A stretch of 56,211 nt of DNA, taken from the NCBI GenBank assembly GCA_016870275.1, contig VGBZ01000013.1, forward strand, positions 1 to 56,211. Direction: 5' to 3'. Source of the stretch: Actinomycetota bacterium. GTDB lineage: Bacteria; Actinomycetota; Acidimicrobiia; Acidimicrobiales; Microtrichaceae. Every line of letters begins with the position of its first letter. The stretch's first letter is position 1. The notes below the pieces were generated by a model. The model was not told where the DNA came from. It was given only the letters and a program-made list of their open reading frames with translations, and searched no databases. Positions 26,317 through 33,828 of the stretch are shown here, piece after piece. The position numbers were made by a program, and so were the translations under genes.

Positions 26317-26997
26317 TCACTTGATGGCCACACCGGCGTGCCCTGCCGCACTCCGATAGAGCGAGTCGAGCTTCGTGGCGTAATCGGGGTCGGTGGCCCA
26401 GTTTCCCTTGCCCATCTGGGACCACGTGGTGGCGCGGCCCGCGATGTAGTTGAGAACGAGCTGCGTGCGTCCCGCTGCGATCGCAGAGGCGAAGTCCGAG
26501 CTGCGGATCCCGGGCGTTGCGTAGCCCTTCAGGTGCTGGATCTGGGCCCGAACGCCGGTGCGGGCATTCGGGAACTGCTCGGCGGTCGTTCCGCCGTCCA
26601 CCGCACCGATTCCGGCGTAGTTGTGGAATGTCGGCGGGACCCGTTCCGAGAAGCGGAACCAGCCGGTCTCGAGGATGGCCTGGATGAACGCCCGGTCCCC
26701 GGCGACCCCCTCCCGGTTGCCCTCCTCGATGTACAGGTTTGCGAGCTCCGCCACGGAGGCTGCCGGTCGGGCCCCCGGCCGAGGCTTGGAGAAGTACCAC
26801 GCAGTCAACTGTTCAGCGCTGAGTGACGGCGGGCCCATGATCGTCCAGGGGGCCACTTCCGGCACAGCGGGCGGCGCGGGTGCGGGAACCCGAATGGGGA
26901 GCGGTTGAGCAACAGGCTGGCAGGCACTCGCACCGGCAGCGATCAGAACAGCTGACGCTCCGACAACGAGGGCCCGTCGGGGGGTGGGCTGGTTCAT
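26317..26997 (-). CDS. Glucosaminidase-domain lipoprotein (GH73-like)
   Basis: This 226-residue secreted protein has a signal with lipobox GASAC (Cys about 25), a Pro-rich linker, then a lysozyme-like glucosaminidase domain. Key segments are the catalytic Glu in AFIQAILETGWFRF, NYAGIGAVDGG and AQIQHLKGYAT, typical of family GH73. It should cleave N-acetylglucosaminyl links in peptidoglycan at the cell surface. ATG 26995-26997 is the only start that gives the signal peptide directly; upstream codons only extend the frame into the divergent promoter region. It is divergent from the LLM gene. Confidence 0.85.
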   Translation of the reverse strand: MNQPTPRRALVVGASAVLIAAGASACQPVAQPLPIRVPAPAPPAVPEVAPWTIMGPPSLSAEQLTAWYFSKPRPGARPAASVAELANLYIEEGNREGVAGDRAFIQAILETGWFRFSERVPPTFHNYAGIGAVDGGTTAEQFPNARTGVRAQIQHLKGYATPGIRSSDFASAIAAGRTQLVLNYIAGRATTWSQMGKGNWATDPDYATKLDSLYRSAAGHAGVAIK

Positions 26998-27097
26998 GTT
27001 CGGAGACGCTAGCCCGAGATGCGGCGGATTGAAACAGAACTGCAACATTTCTCTCCGTTGGTCGTGAATCTCCGAGCTGCATGGATAGGTTGCTCCG
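26998..27097. promoter_or_regulatory. Divergent promoter region between glucosaminidase and LLM genes
   Basis: This 100-bp gap must serve both genes. On the minus strand, TTTCAA and TAGCGT are spaced by 17 nt, with TAGCGT about 9 nt before the ATG of the glucosaminidase gene, a plausible sigma-70-type promoter. On the plus strand, TAGGTT lies about 7 nt before the GTG at 27098, again suggesting a leaderless message. I looked for a cyclic-di-AMP riboswitch, known before some actinobacterial cell-wall hydrolases, but the gap is too short for one. Confidence 0.4.
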
Positions 27098-28111
27098 GTG
27101 TCGGCATCCCGGCGTGTCGAATTGAGTGTCGGCCTGCGCAACTTCTCGTCCGGCGGAACGGGCCGGGACCTCGCTGAGCGATTCATCGGGGAGGTTGTCG
27201 CCCTCGACATGCTCGCTCGTGAATCCGGCGGGGTCGACCGGGTCGTCGTTTCCGACCACGTCCTGTTCGGCGAGGATCTCGGTGCCTACGGCGATCCGAC
27301 GAGCGGGGGACTCGCCGGTGGCAGGCAGCCGACCGGTCCGGACGGTCTGTGGCTGGAGCCCCTCACGCTCGTCGCGCACGCTGCTGCCATCACCGACCGG
27401 ATCCGGTTCGGCACGGGGATCGTCCTCGCCGCTCTCCGACGACCCGTGGTGATCGCCAAGGCACTCGCAACGCTGGACGTGCTGTCGGATGGTCGGATCG
27501 ACCTCGGGGTGGGTGTCGGCTGGCAGCGGGCGGAGTACGAGGCTGCAGGGCTCGACTTCGCCAAGCGTGGCTCCTTGCTCGACGACACCCTCCGGACGTG
27601 CGTTCAACTCTGGACGGGTGAGCCGGTGAGTCTCCCCGGCCCCAGTGGCCCCCTCGTGGTCCAGAGTCGCCCGTCGCCTCTGGTGATGTCCGATGGCATG
27701 CAGGGAGTCCCGATCTGGGTGAGCGGCAGTGTGAGCGGGCCGGTGGTGCGCCGAACGGCCAGATTCGGTGTGGGGTGGATCCCGTGGGGCGCTGCGCTCA
27801 CCGATCCCGTCGGAGGGCTGGTTCAGTTCCGCACGGCCCTCGCCAGGGAACTCGACGTGGCGGCGGAACTCGGGACTCCGACTCCGCTCGCCGACGCCGC
27901 CTCCCTTGGAGCGGTTGCCGCCGTGCGAATCCCGGCGCCGGAGCGAGTGGGCGACCTGCGCTCTGTGGTCCAATCGGCGTTGGTCGGGGTTCCGCGCCTC
28001 GTCGAGGCGGGCTACAACGATCTCCGGCTCTCGTTGTCCCCCTCGGACGTCCCGGTCGACGCAACGATCGCCGAGGTGGCGTCGCAGCTTCGTGATCTGA
28101 TCGACCGATAG
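27098..28111 (+). CDS. LLM-class F420-dependent oxidoreductase
   Basis: This 337-residue TIM-barrel protein is of the luciferase-like monooxygenase superfamily, F420 branch. Typical segments are VDRVVVSDHVLFGED, ITDRIRFGTGIVLAALRRPVVIAK, GRIDLGVGVGWQRAEYEA and the late VSGSVSGPVVRRTARFG. The DHV and GVGVGW motifs line the cofactor pocket. Members transfer hydride between F420 and alcohols, aldehydes or saturated bonds. The start is GTG 27098 with a -10 box just upstream. It is followed 9 bp later by a PPOX-fold gene on the same strand, so the two likely form an operon. Confidence 0.9.
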   Translation: MSASRRVELSVGLRNFSSGGTGRDLAERFIGEVVALDMLARESGGVDRVVVSDHVLFGEDLGAYGDPTSGGLAGGRQPTGPDGLWLEPLTLVAHAAAITDRIRFGTGIVLAALRRPVVIAKALATLDVLSDGRIDLGVGVGWQRAEYEAAGLDFAKRGSLLDDTLRTCVQLWTGEPVSLPGPSGPLVVQSRPSPLVMSDGMQGVPIWVSGSVSGPVVRRTARFGVGWIPWGAALTDPVGGLVQFRTALARELDVAAELGTPTPLADAASLGAVAAVRIPAPERVGDLRSVVQSALVGVPRLVEAGYNDLRLSLSPSDVPVDATIAEVASQLRDLIDR

Positions 28112-28120
28112 CCTCAGAAA

Positions 28121-28621
28121 ATGGGTACGAATCAGCGTTCGACGGTGACCATGACGGATGCGGAGGTAGCGGAGTACGTGCGTCGGAGTCGCACAGCGAC
28201 GATGGCCACGCTCAACGCAGACGGCAGCCCGCATCTCGTGGCGATGTGGTACGCCGTCCTCGACGGCGAGATCTGGTTCGAGACCAAGTCGCGCTCGCAG
28301 AAGGCCGTCAACCTGCGTCGCGACCCTCGCCTGACCGTGCTGCTCGAGGACGGACAGACCTACGACGTCCTACGGGGGGTGAGCCTCGAAGGCCGGGGTG
28401 TGATCAGTGAGGATCCCGATGATCTCTGGCGCGTCGGAGTCGATGTCTTCGAGCGCTGCAATGCTCCGTACACCGATGATCTCGCACCGCTGGTCGAGGT
28501 CATGATCCGCAATCGGGTTGCGGTCAGGTTGGAGGTCGACCGGATTCGCTCCTGGGACCATCGCAAACTCGGAATGGATCCGATGCCCTTCGGTGGGACG
28601 ACCGCCGGTGCCCTCGACTGA
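28121..28621 (+). CDS. PPOX-class (pyridoxamine-phosphate-oxidase-like) F420-type protein
   Basis: The 166-residue split-barrel protein has ATMATLNADGSPHLVAMWYA near the N-terminus and a basic KSRSQKAVNLRRDPRLTVLLE segment (about 51-72), both usual in F420-linked PPOX proteins. Its EVDRIRSWDHRKLG C-terminus is also familiar in that group. It probably reduces a small substrate with F420H2, or could bind FMN or heme. It starts with ATG 28121, 9 bp after the LLM gene, and converges with the SDR gene. It differs clearly from the PPOX protein at 16819, so the two are not recent duplicates. Confidence 0.82.
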   Translation: MGTNQRSTVTMTDAEVAEYVRRSRTATMATLNADGSPHLVAMWYAVLDGEIWFETKSRSQKAVNLRRDPRLTVLLEDGQTYDVLRGVSLEGRGVISEDPDDLWRVGVDVFERCNAPYTDDLAPLVEVMIRNRVAVRLEVDRIRSWDHRKLGMDPMPFGGTTAGALD

Positions 28622-28641
28622 CAGGCCGGGCGACTGAGCAC

Positions 28642-29340
28642 TCAATCGTCAGAGGTGAATTGCGTCGAGGGGATCTCCTCGACTGCGGGATCCTCGAGCG
28701 CAGCGACGATGCGCCCGGCCACGACTGCTGGGTCGAGGCCGACCGGCAGCCGTGGAGGCTCGCCGTGGATCGCCCGACCTGCCAGCCCTGTCTCGGTGTG
28801 CGGAGGCCGGACGTCGACGACCCGGATCCGTCGTCGCCGCAGTTCGCGGCGGAGTGCGAGGTCGGCCGCCGTGAGCGCCGCCTTGCTCGCTGCGTAGGCG
28901 GCCATGCCGGGGAGCGGTTGCTCGGCAACCACCGCACTGATGTTGACCACGGTGCCCTGACGTTCGCTGAGCATGGGGATCAGCCGTCGGAGCAGCCACA
29001 GCGGGCCGAGCACGTTGGTGACGAAGAGCTCCTCGATGACGTCGTCCGGGGTCGACTCGAGGTCACCGAACGCAACGACACCCGCGGCGAGGACCACGGC
29101 GTCGAGGTGGCCCGGTCCGCTGCGGACGACCTCGACCAGTCGATCGCCGGCGTTGGGATTGCGCAGGTCGAGTGGGCATGCCCACCACCGGCCCGGTGGT
29201 GCGTCACGTCCGGTCGCCTCGAGTGACGCCGCCGATCGGCCCGTCCCCAGTACTGCGTCGCCGCGTTCGAGGAGCGACCGCGTGACCAGTCCCCCGATCG
29301 CTCCGGACGCGCCGACGACGGCGACGACGCGGCCGCTCAC
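28642..29340 (-). CDS. Short-chain dehydrogenase/reductase
   Basis: This 232-residue SDR has the cofactor motif GASGAIG (10-16), LAAG (85-88), VTNVLGPLWLL, and the catalytic Ser135, Tyr149 and Lys153 in MAAYAASKAAL. DVRPPHTET follows where the family's proline-glycine substrate loop occurs. The short C-terminus is normal for cytosolic SDRs. It overlaps the start of nothing downstream but shares 4 bp with the stop of the upstream hydrolase gene, so both are translated from one message. The substrate is unknown, and the neighbouring serine hydrolase does not settle it. Confidence 0.88.
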   Translation of the reverse strand: MSGRVVAVVGASGAIGGLVTRSLLERGDAVLGTGRSAASLEATGRDAPPGRWWACPLDLRNPNAGDRLVEVVRSGPGHLDAVVLAAGVVAFGDLESTPDDVIEELFVTNVLGPLWLLRRLIPMLSERQGTVVNISAVVAEQPLPGMAAYAASKAALTAADLALRRELRRRRIRVVDVRPPHTETGLAGRAIHGEPPRLPVGLDPAVVAGRIVAALEDPAVEEIPSTQFTSDD

Positions 29341-30107
29341 CGGTCGCCGATCGGCAGGTCGAGGCCCCGGGCCACCGGTCGTCCGACTGCCGGGGTGCTC
29401 AGGTAGGGCTCGATGTCGTGTGGGTGGGCGCCGTTGAACACGAACTCGTCGACGATCCGGTCCCCGAAGACCGGGGCGAGGCGAGGCGCCGCTGCGGTGG
29501 CCAGGTCACCCTCGGCGGCGACGTTGGTCCACCTGACGACCCCGCCCGGCCATTGCGAGCCGTCCTCGAGGGTCGGTTGGATCGACGCACGCACGAACTC
29601 CTCACCCAACGGCGATCCGACCGTCACGAACTCCTCGACCTGGATCTCGGGGTGCTGCCGGAGGATCTCGTAGGTGATGACGGTTCCGAGCGAGTGGGCC
29701 ACCACGACGCGGTTGTGCGGCCTGAGCGACTCGAGGATCCGCCGGTGCACCCGATCACGCACCTCGGCATCGATGAAGTAGGTGCCGAGCTGCTCGAGCG
29801 TCCGGGCGTGGATGCGACGGGCGAGATCGGCCGAGAGGATGCCCACCGCCCCGGCCCCATCGGCCTCGACCCGCGTGATCAGTTCGTCGCTGGGGGCCGC
29901 GCTGTCGGCCACCTCGGGGGTGGGGCGGAAGATGTCGCCCCAGAACCCGATCCGGACCGCCCGTCGGACCTCCCCCGGCTCGATCCGATCGAGATCCACG
30001 CCCGCCGCCCAGAGCCCGTCGAGCAGTGACGGGGTCCAGCGGTGCGCCAGTCGCGCCGGACCCCACAGCTCGTGGAACGCTCCGTGGACGAGGACGACAC
30101 CCGACAT
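29337..30107 (-). CDS. Alpha/beta-hydrolase-like protein with AHSLG nucleophile motif
   Basis: From ATG 30105-30107 the 256-residue protein opens with VVLVHGAFHELWG, the beta-strand and oxyanion region of alpha/beta hydrolases. It has the nucleophile elbow VVVAHSLGTVITYEIL (Ser about 141), then VEEFVTVGSPLG, which often follows in lipase or PGAP1-like enzymes. A late DEFVFNGAHPHDIEPYL supplies a likely catalytic histidine. No signal peptide is seen, so it is probably cytosolic. It lies upstream of an SDR with a 4-bp overlap and is divergent from the P450 gene. I cannot name the substrate. Confidence 0.78.
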   Translation of the reverse strand: MSGVVLVHGAFHELWGPARLAHRWTPSLLDGLWAAGVDLDRIEPGEVRRAVRIGFWGDIFRPTPEVADSAAPSDELITRVEADGAGAVGILSADLARRIHARTLEQLGTYFIDAEVRDRVHRRILESLRPHNRVVVAHSLGTVITYEILRQHPEIQVEEFVTVGSPLGEEFVRASIQPTLEDGSQWPGGVVRWTNVAAEGDLATAAAPRLAPVFGDRIVDEFVFNGAHPHDIEPYLSTPAVGRPVARGLDLPIGDR

Positions 30108-30142
30108 GGACCGCAGTCTGTGTGACGCGAGGGCCCGCTGTC

Positions 30143-30148
30143 TACGCT
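30143..30148 (+). promoter_or_regulatory. Candidate -10 box for the P450/ferredoxin pair
   Basis: TACGCT at 30143-30148 ends 6 nt before GTG 30155, the same spacing as at 36675. It supports a leaderless start at 30155 rather than the adjacent GTG 30152. Confidence 0.4.
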
Positions 30149-30154
30149 GCGGTG

Positions 30155-31396
30155 GTGAACGACGACGCACCACGGTCGGGCAGCCCGGTCACGGACTGGT
30201 CGACGGACTTCGACCACACGACCGAGGGGTGGGCTGCTGCGGCGCCGGCAATCTGGGATGAACTCCGTGTCACCTGCCCGGTGGCCCACAGCGAACGCTT
30301 CGGCGGCACGTGGCTGCCGACCCGGCACGCTGACGTTGCGGCGATCGCACACGACACCGAGCACTACACGTCCAACAGCGTCATCGTGGCCGACTTCCGT
30401 CCCGACGTCCCGGCTCCGATGGGGTTCGCACCGCCGATCACGTCCGACCCACCGTTCCACGAGTTCGCCCGTCGGCTCCTGCTCCCGGCGTTCTCGCCCA
30501 AGGCGATCGCCGTGCTCGAGAAGCCGGCGCGCGAGTTCTGTGGCCAGCTCATCGACGAACTCCTGGCAACCGGACCCGTGGTCGATGCGGCGACCGGGTA
30601 CGCACAGCACATTCCCGTTCGGGTCATCGCGCACCTCTTGGGTGTGCCGGCCGAGGACGGCGACAGGTTCCGGACGTTCATCCACCGGATCGTGGAACGC
30701 CCCGGTCAGGCTGGCCCCGTGGCCGAGGAGGACCTGCTGACGACGTACCTCTTCCGGGTCGTGGAGGAGCATCGTCAGTCGCCTCGCGACGACCTGGTCA
30801 GCTACCTGATCGGCCTGGAGGTCGACGGGCATCCGTTGAGCGACGAGCACGTGATCGGGACGATCGCGCTGCTGTTGATCGCCGGAATCGACACCACGTG
30901 GTCGGCGATCGGTGCCAGCCTCTGGCATCTGGCCAGGCATCCCGAGGATCGGGCCCGGCTCGTCGCCGACCCCGAGGTCATGACCTTCGCAGTGGAGGAG
31001 TTCCTCCGCTTCTACGCCCCGGTCACCATGGCCCGGATCGTTGCCGAGGACACCGAGATCGGCGACTGCCCCGTCGCTGCCGGCGACTGGGTCCTCCTGC
31101 CGTTTCCCGCAGCGAACCGGGACCCCGCCGCCTTCGAGGAAGCCGGGCGGTTCATCGTCGACCGGCAGCGCAACCGCCACGCTGCGTTCGGACTGGGCAT
31201 CCACCGGTGCTTGGGGTCCAACCTCGCCCGCCTCGAGCTGCGCATCGCGCTCGAGGAGTGGCTGAAGCGGGTTCCGGACTTCGAGTTGTCTGATCCCGAC
31301 GGCGTCCGCTGGTCGACCGGGCAGGTGCGTGGGCCCCGGACCCTGCCGGTCCGTGTGCTGGGACGCGAAGCACGAGACGTGACACGCGAGGGGTGA
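30155..31396 (+). CDS. Cytochrome P450 (bacterial class I)
   Basis: The 413-residue P450 has the I-helix oxygen-activation motif AGIDTTW, the K-helix ExxR in VEEFLRFY, and the heme-binding loop AFGLGIHRCLGSNLA with axial Cys about 352. There is no membrane anchor, as usual for soluble bacterial P450s that receive electrons from a ferredoxin. Such a ferredoxin gene follows after 3 bp, so this is a dedicated redox pair. ITSDPPFHEFARRLLLPAF is the usual C-helix region that interacts with the heme. The substrate is not evident. The start is GTG 30155, fixed by the -10 spacing. Confidence 0.92.
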   Translation: MNDDAPRSGSPVTDWSTDFDHTTEGWAAAAPAIWDELRVTCPVAHSERFGGTWLPTRHADVAAIAHDTEHYTSNSVIVADFRPDVPAPMGFAPPITSDPPFHEFARRLLLPAFSPKAIAVLEKPAREFCGQLIDELLATGPVVDAATGYAQHIPVRVIAHLLGVPAEDGDRFRTFIHRIVERPGQAGPVAEEDLLTTYLFRVVEEHRQSPRDDLVSYLIGLEVDGHPLSDEHVIGTIALLLIAGIDTTWSAIGASLWHLARHPEDRARLVADPEVMTFAVEEFLRFYAPVTMARIVAEDTEIGDCPVAAGDWVLLPFPAANRDPAAFEEAGRFIVDRQRNRHAAFGLGIHRCLGSNLARLELRIALEEWLKRVPDFELSDPDGVRWSTGQVRGPRTLPVRVLGREARDVTREG

Positions 31397-31399
31397 CAC

Positions 31400-31603
31400 A
31401 TGAGGATCGAGTTCGACCGTGACGCGTGCGTGGGGCACAACCGCTGCTACCTGCTGGCACCCGCGCTGTTCGACGTGGACGACGAGGGCTACGCGGTCCC
31501 GCTCGTGGGGGGTGAGCTCCCTGTGGAGCTCGAGGCCGCGGCTCGGCTCGCCGCCGACAACTGTCCGGAGTTCGCCATCACCATCGAGGGCGGGGACGCC
31601 TGA
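31400..31603 (+). CDS. [3Fe-4S]-type ferredoxin
   Basis: The 67-residue acidic ferredoxin has cysteines at 10, 16 and 55 in CVGHNRC and NCPEF. His13 stands where a fourth cysteine would be in a [4Fe-4S] ferredoxin. That arrangement is typical of the small actinobacterial [3Fe-4S] ferredoxins that pass electrons to cytochromes P450. Its ATG lies 3 bp after the P450 stop, so it is almost certainly the partner of that enzyme. A ferredoxin reductase is not encoded nearby. It converges with the lipase gene, leaving 3 bp between stops. Confidence 0.9.
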   Translation: MRIEFDRDACVGHNRCYLLAPALFDVDDEGYAVPLVGGELPVELEAAARLAADNCPEFAITIEGGDA

Positions 31604-31606
31604 GGG

Positions 31607-33337
31607 TCAGGGGTTGAGGACCTCGGCGCTGCAGCCCTCGCCGAGGCTGCCGTCGAATGCCGCCTCGACGAAGGCGTGGCTCGGTGAGCCCTCGTAGGTG
31701 AGGTCCTCGGAGGATCGGTCCAGCTTCCGGGCGGCCATCTGGCCGGGTACCGACAGGTGGTCCGCCGGACTGTTGGGGCCCTTCCGGAACACCCGGAGCT
31801 GCATGGAGCCACGCACTCCCTCGGGCGGGCAGTACTCCTCGACCAGGGACTCGTACAGGGCGCGGGAGGTGCAGTCGGCGACCGAGGGGACCTCGGCCGA
31901 CGGCAGGTCGTCCGGGGCGACGCAGTGGATGACCGTGTCGTTCGTCCCCTGCGCGATCAGCAGGGGCACGATCCTGCCGCCGCTCGTGGGCGCCTTGGGG
32001 AACGGGTTGTCCCCGAGCGGCCCCGGCATGTTCCACAGGATCCACTCACACCACCCGCGGAGACTGGCGGGGTTGGTGGCGCACGTCTGGTCCACGCCAC
32101 CCCTGAAGTACTCGCCCACCGAGTAGTCGGGCGGCAGGTTCCACAGCTCGGGCACGAGCATCTGGTTGATCCCGGCGTTGCGGTACGGCGCAGCGGCCTG
32201 CTTGACCTTGGTCGCGTCCGAGCTGAGGAAGCACAGCGGCATGATGGCGGCCACCGTGGCCTGGCCCTCCGGAGTGGCGACGGCATCGAGCGGCAGCGCT
32301 CCGGTGTCGGGACCCGCCGGAGTCACCGATCCGGAGGCCGGTGACCGGGTGGCGGAGAACTGGCTCCACGAACCGAAGATGTAGCTGAACAGCGCCGGTC
32401 CGATCTGGAGCTCGAGCGAAGGGATGGGCAGCTTGAGGAGTGGGATGCTCTGGTGCATCTCCCGGTCGGCCAAGCCGTCGCCAAGCTGCGTGCCGGGCTG
32501 ACGTTCGGGCTGGACGACGAAGTTCGCCGCCGGTGCGAGTGCCTCCACGCCGACGATGCGGAGCCGATCTGCCGAGGTGCCGGTGGCCGAGAGGTACGGA
32601 TCGGCGATCTGGGCCGTCCAGAGGGCGGCGTGACCACCCTGGGAGTGCCCGGCGACCACGACGTCGGATCCGGTGCCGGTGCTGCCGGGGAACTCCCGGT
32701 CCGCTAGTTGCTGGGCTGCTCGGATGCTGTCCAGGACGTTGGCGCCGGCGACCCGACCGATCACGTAGGTGTCGGGCGGTTGGTAGTCCGCTGTGGCCAC
32801 GATCCACCCCTGGTCCACGGCGTACTGGAGTTGACCGTTGCTGGGCTCGCCCTCGTGCTTGCCGAACAGGGAGCCCCACGCCACCGTCTGGATCCCGCCG
32901 GGCATGGGGCCCCAGATGCCCTGTTCGGGATCGCTCGAGGGCAGGCACTGCTGCTCCAGTCCCTGGGTGCCGTGCGCCCATGCAAACACCCGGGAGCGTC
33001 CAGCCTCGTCACGGGTCGGTCCGCTGACCGGGAGGGTGACGGTGCCGCAGACGAGCACCAGATCCGACTCGTCGGCCGACGTCGAGACGTACAGGACCCG
33101 GTACACCCGACCGCCGGTCGGGTAGCCGGTGCTGGGATCGCCGTTCGACTCGGTCGCGGCGATCTCGGTCGATCTCACCACGTCGCCGGGACGGGCCCCG
33201 ACGGACACCGGTCCGTTCACGCCGTCGCCCCCGGCGCACGGTGGCTGCGCCGCCGGCGGCGGCGGCGAGTCGCTGCAGGCCACGGTGGTGGCTGCGACCA
33301 GCGCAACCAGCAGCAAGTTGCGGATCGTCGTGGTCAC
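31607..33337 (-). CDS. Secreted lipoprotein lipase-like alpha/beta hydrolase
   Basis: From GTG 33335-33337 the 576-residue protein has a lipoprotein signal (TTTIRNLLLVALVAATTVAC, lipobox TVAC). An alpha/beta-hydrolase domain follows with FAWAHGTQGLEQQC, the nucleophile elbow VVVAGHSQGGHAALW (Ser about 230), and a late LLIAQGTNDTVIHC with a candidate catalytic Asp. SHAFVEAAF near the C-terminus may carry the catalytic His. It resembles the secretory LIP-type lipases. An AGGAGG ribosome-binding site sits 6 nt before the GTG, inside the end of the methyltransferase gene, so this last operon gene should be well translated. A much longer frame exists upstream but only shadows other genes. Confidence 0.85.
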   Translation of the reverse strand: MTTTIRNLLLVALVAATTVACSDSPPPPAAQPPCAGGDGVNGPVSVGARPGDVVRSTEIAATESNGDPSTGYPTGGRVYRVLYVSTSADESDLVLVCGTVTLPVSGPTRDEAGRSRVFAWAHGTQGLEQQCLPSSDPEQGIWGPMPGGIQTVAWGSLFGKHEGEPSNGQLQYAVDQGWIVATADYQPPDTYVIGRVAGANVLDSIRAAQQLADREFPGSTGTGSDVVVAGHSQGGHAALWTAQIADPYLSATGTSADRLRIVGVEALAPAANFVVQPERQPGTQLGDGLADREMHQSIPLLKLPIPSLELQIGPALFSYIFGSWSQFSATRSPASGSVTPAGPDTGALPLDAVATPEGQATVAAIMPLCFLSSDATKVKQAAAPYRNAGINQMLVPELWNLPPDYSVGEYFRGGVDQTCATNPASLRGWCEWILWNMPGPLGDNPFPKAPTSGGRIVPLLIAQGTNDTVIHCVAPDDLPSAEVPSVADCTSRALYESLVEEYCPPEGVRGSMQLRVFRKGPNSPADHLSVPGQMAARKLDRSSEDLTYEGSPSHAFVEAAFDGSLGEGCSAEVLNP

Positions 33338-33828
33338 GACGGTCCTCCTCGGTGTCGGTGGTGTTCCTCGAGATGCAGGAGCGTGAGCTTGCGTTCGACG
33401 CCCCAGGCGTAGCCGCCCGGACTGCCGTCGCTGCAGACGACCCGGTGGCAGGGGATCGCGATGGCCACCGGGTTGGCGCCGACCGTCCGGCCCACGGCGC
33501 GCGACGCCGTCGGTCGTCCGAGCCGCCGGGCGAGCTCGCCGTAGGTGGTCGTGGAGCCGACGGGGACCTCCAGCAGCGCAGCGCGCACCGCGGTGGCGAA
33601 GTCGCTGACCGGTGCGTCGATCGGCAGCCCCTCGAGGCTCGTCGGGTCGTCGAACCAGTCGAGTACGGCGTCGGTCACGGACTGGAGCGCTCTCTGGTCC
33701 ACCGGGACGCAACCCGGCGGGTCGTAGAACCCGATGGACGACACGCCCGCAGGTCCGGCGACGACGACCACCTGACCGACCGGCGTGCGGACGCTGCCGG
33801 CGAGGTGTCGATCGGGGAGGTCGATCAC
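33334..33828 (-). CDS. ogt: Methylated-DNA--protein-cysteine S-methyltransferase
   Basis: This 164-residue O6-alkylguanine-DNA alkyltransferase has the active-site motif IPCHRVV with acceptor Cys127. It also has the helix-turn-helix region TTTYGELARRLGRPTASRAVGRTVGANPV (residues about 89-117) that inserts into the minor groove, and the closing GGYAWGVERKLTLLHLE. The protein removes alkyl groups from guanine O6 by transferring them irreversibly to its cysteine. The start is GTG 33828, overlapping the stop of the CoA-transferase gene by 4 bp. The end overlaps the lipase start by 4 bp. A repair gene inside an acyl-CoA operon is unusual. Confidence 0.93.
   Translation of the reverse strand: MIDLPDRHLAGSVRTPVGQVVVVAGPAGVSSIGFYDPPGCVPVDQRALQSVTDAVLDWFDDPTSLEGLPIDAPVSDFATAVRAALLEVPVGSTTTYGELARRLGRPTASRAVGRTVGANPVAIAIPCHRVVCSDGSPGGYAWGVERKLTLLHLEEHHRHRGGPS
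33344..33349 (-). promoter_or_regulatory. Strong ribosome-binding site AGGAGG for the lipase gene
   Basis: AGGAGG on the minus strand, 6 nt before GTG 33335-33337, is a full match to the anti-Shine-Dalgarno core. It decides the lipase start among many upstream in-frame codons. It lies inside the methyltransferase coding region. Confidence 0.7.

Noticed and set aside
26998-27097. Cyclic-di-AMP riboswitch upstream of the glucosaminidase gene
   Set aside because: The gap is only 100 bp and the conserved motifs of that riboswitch are not visible.
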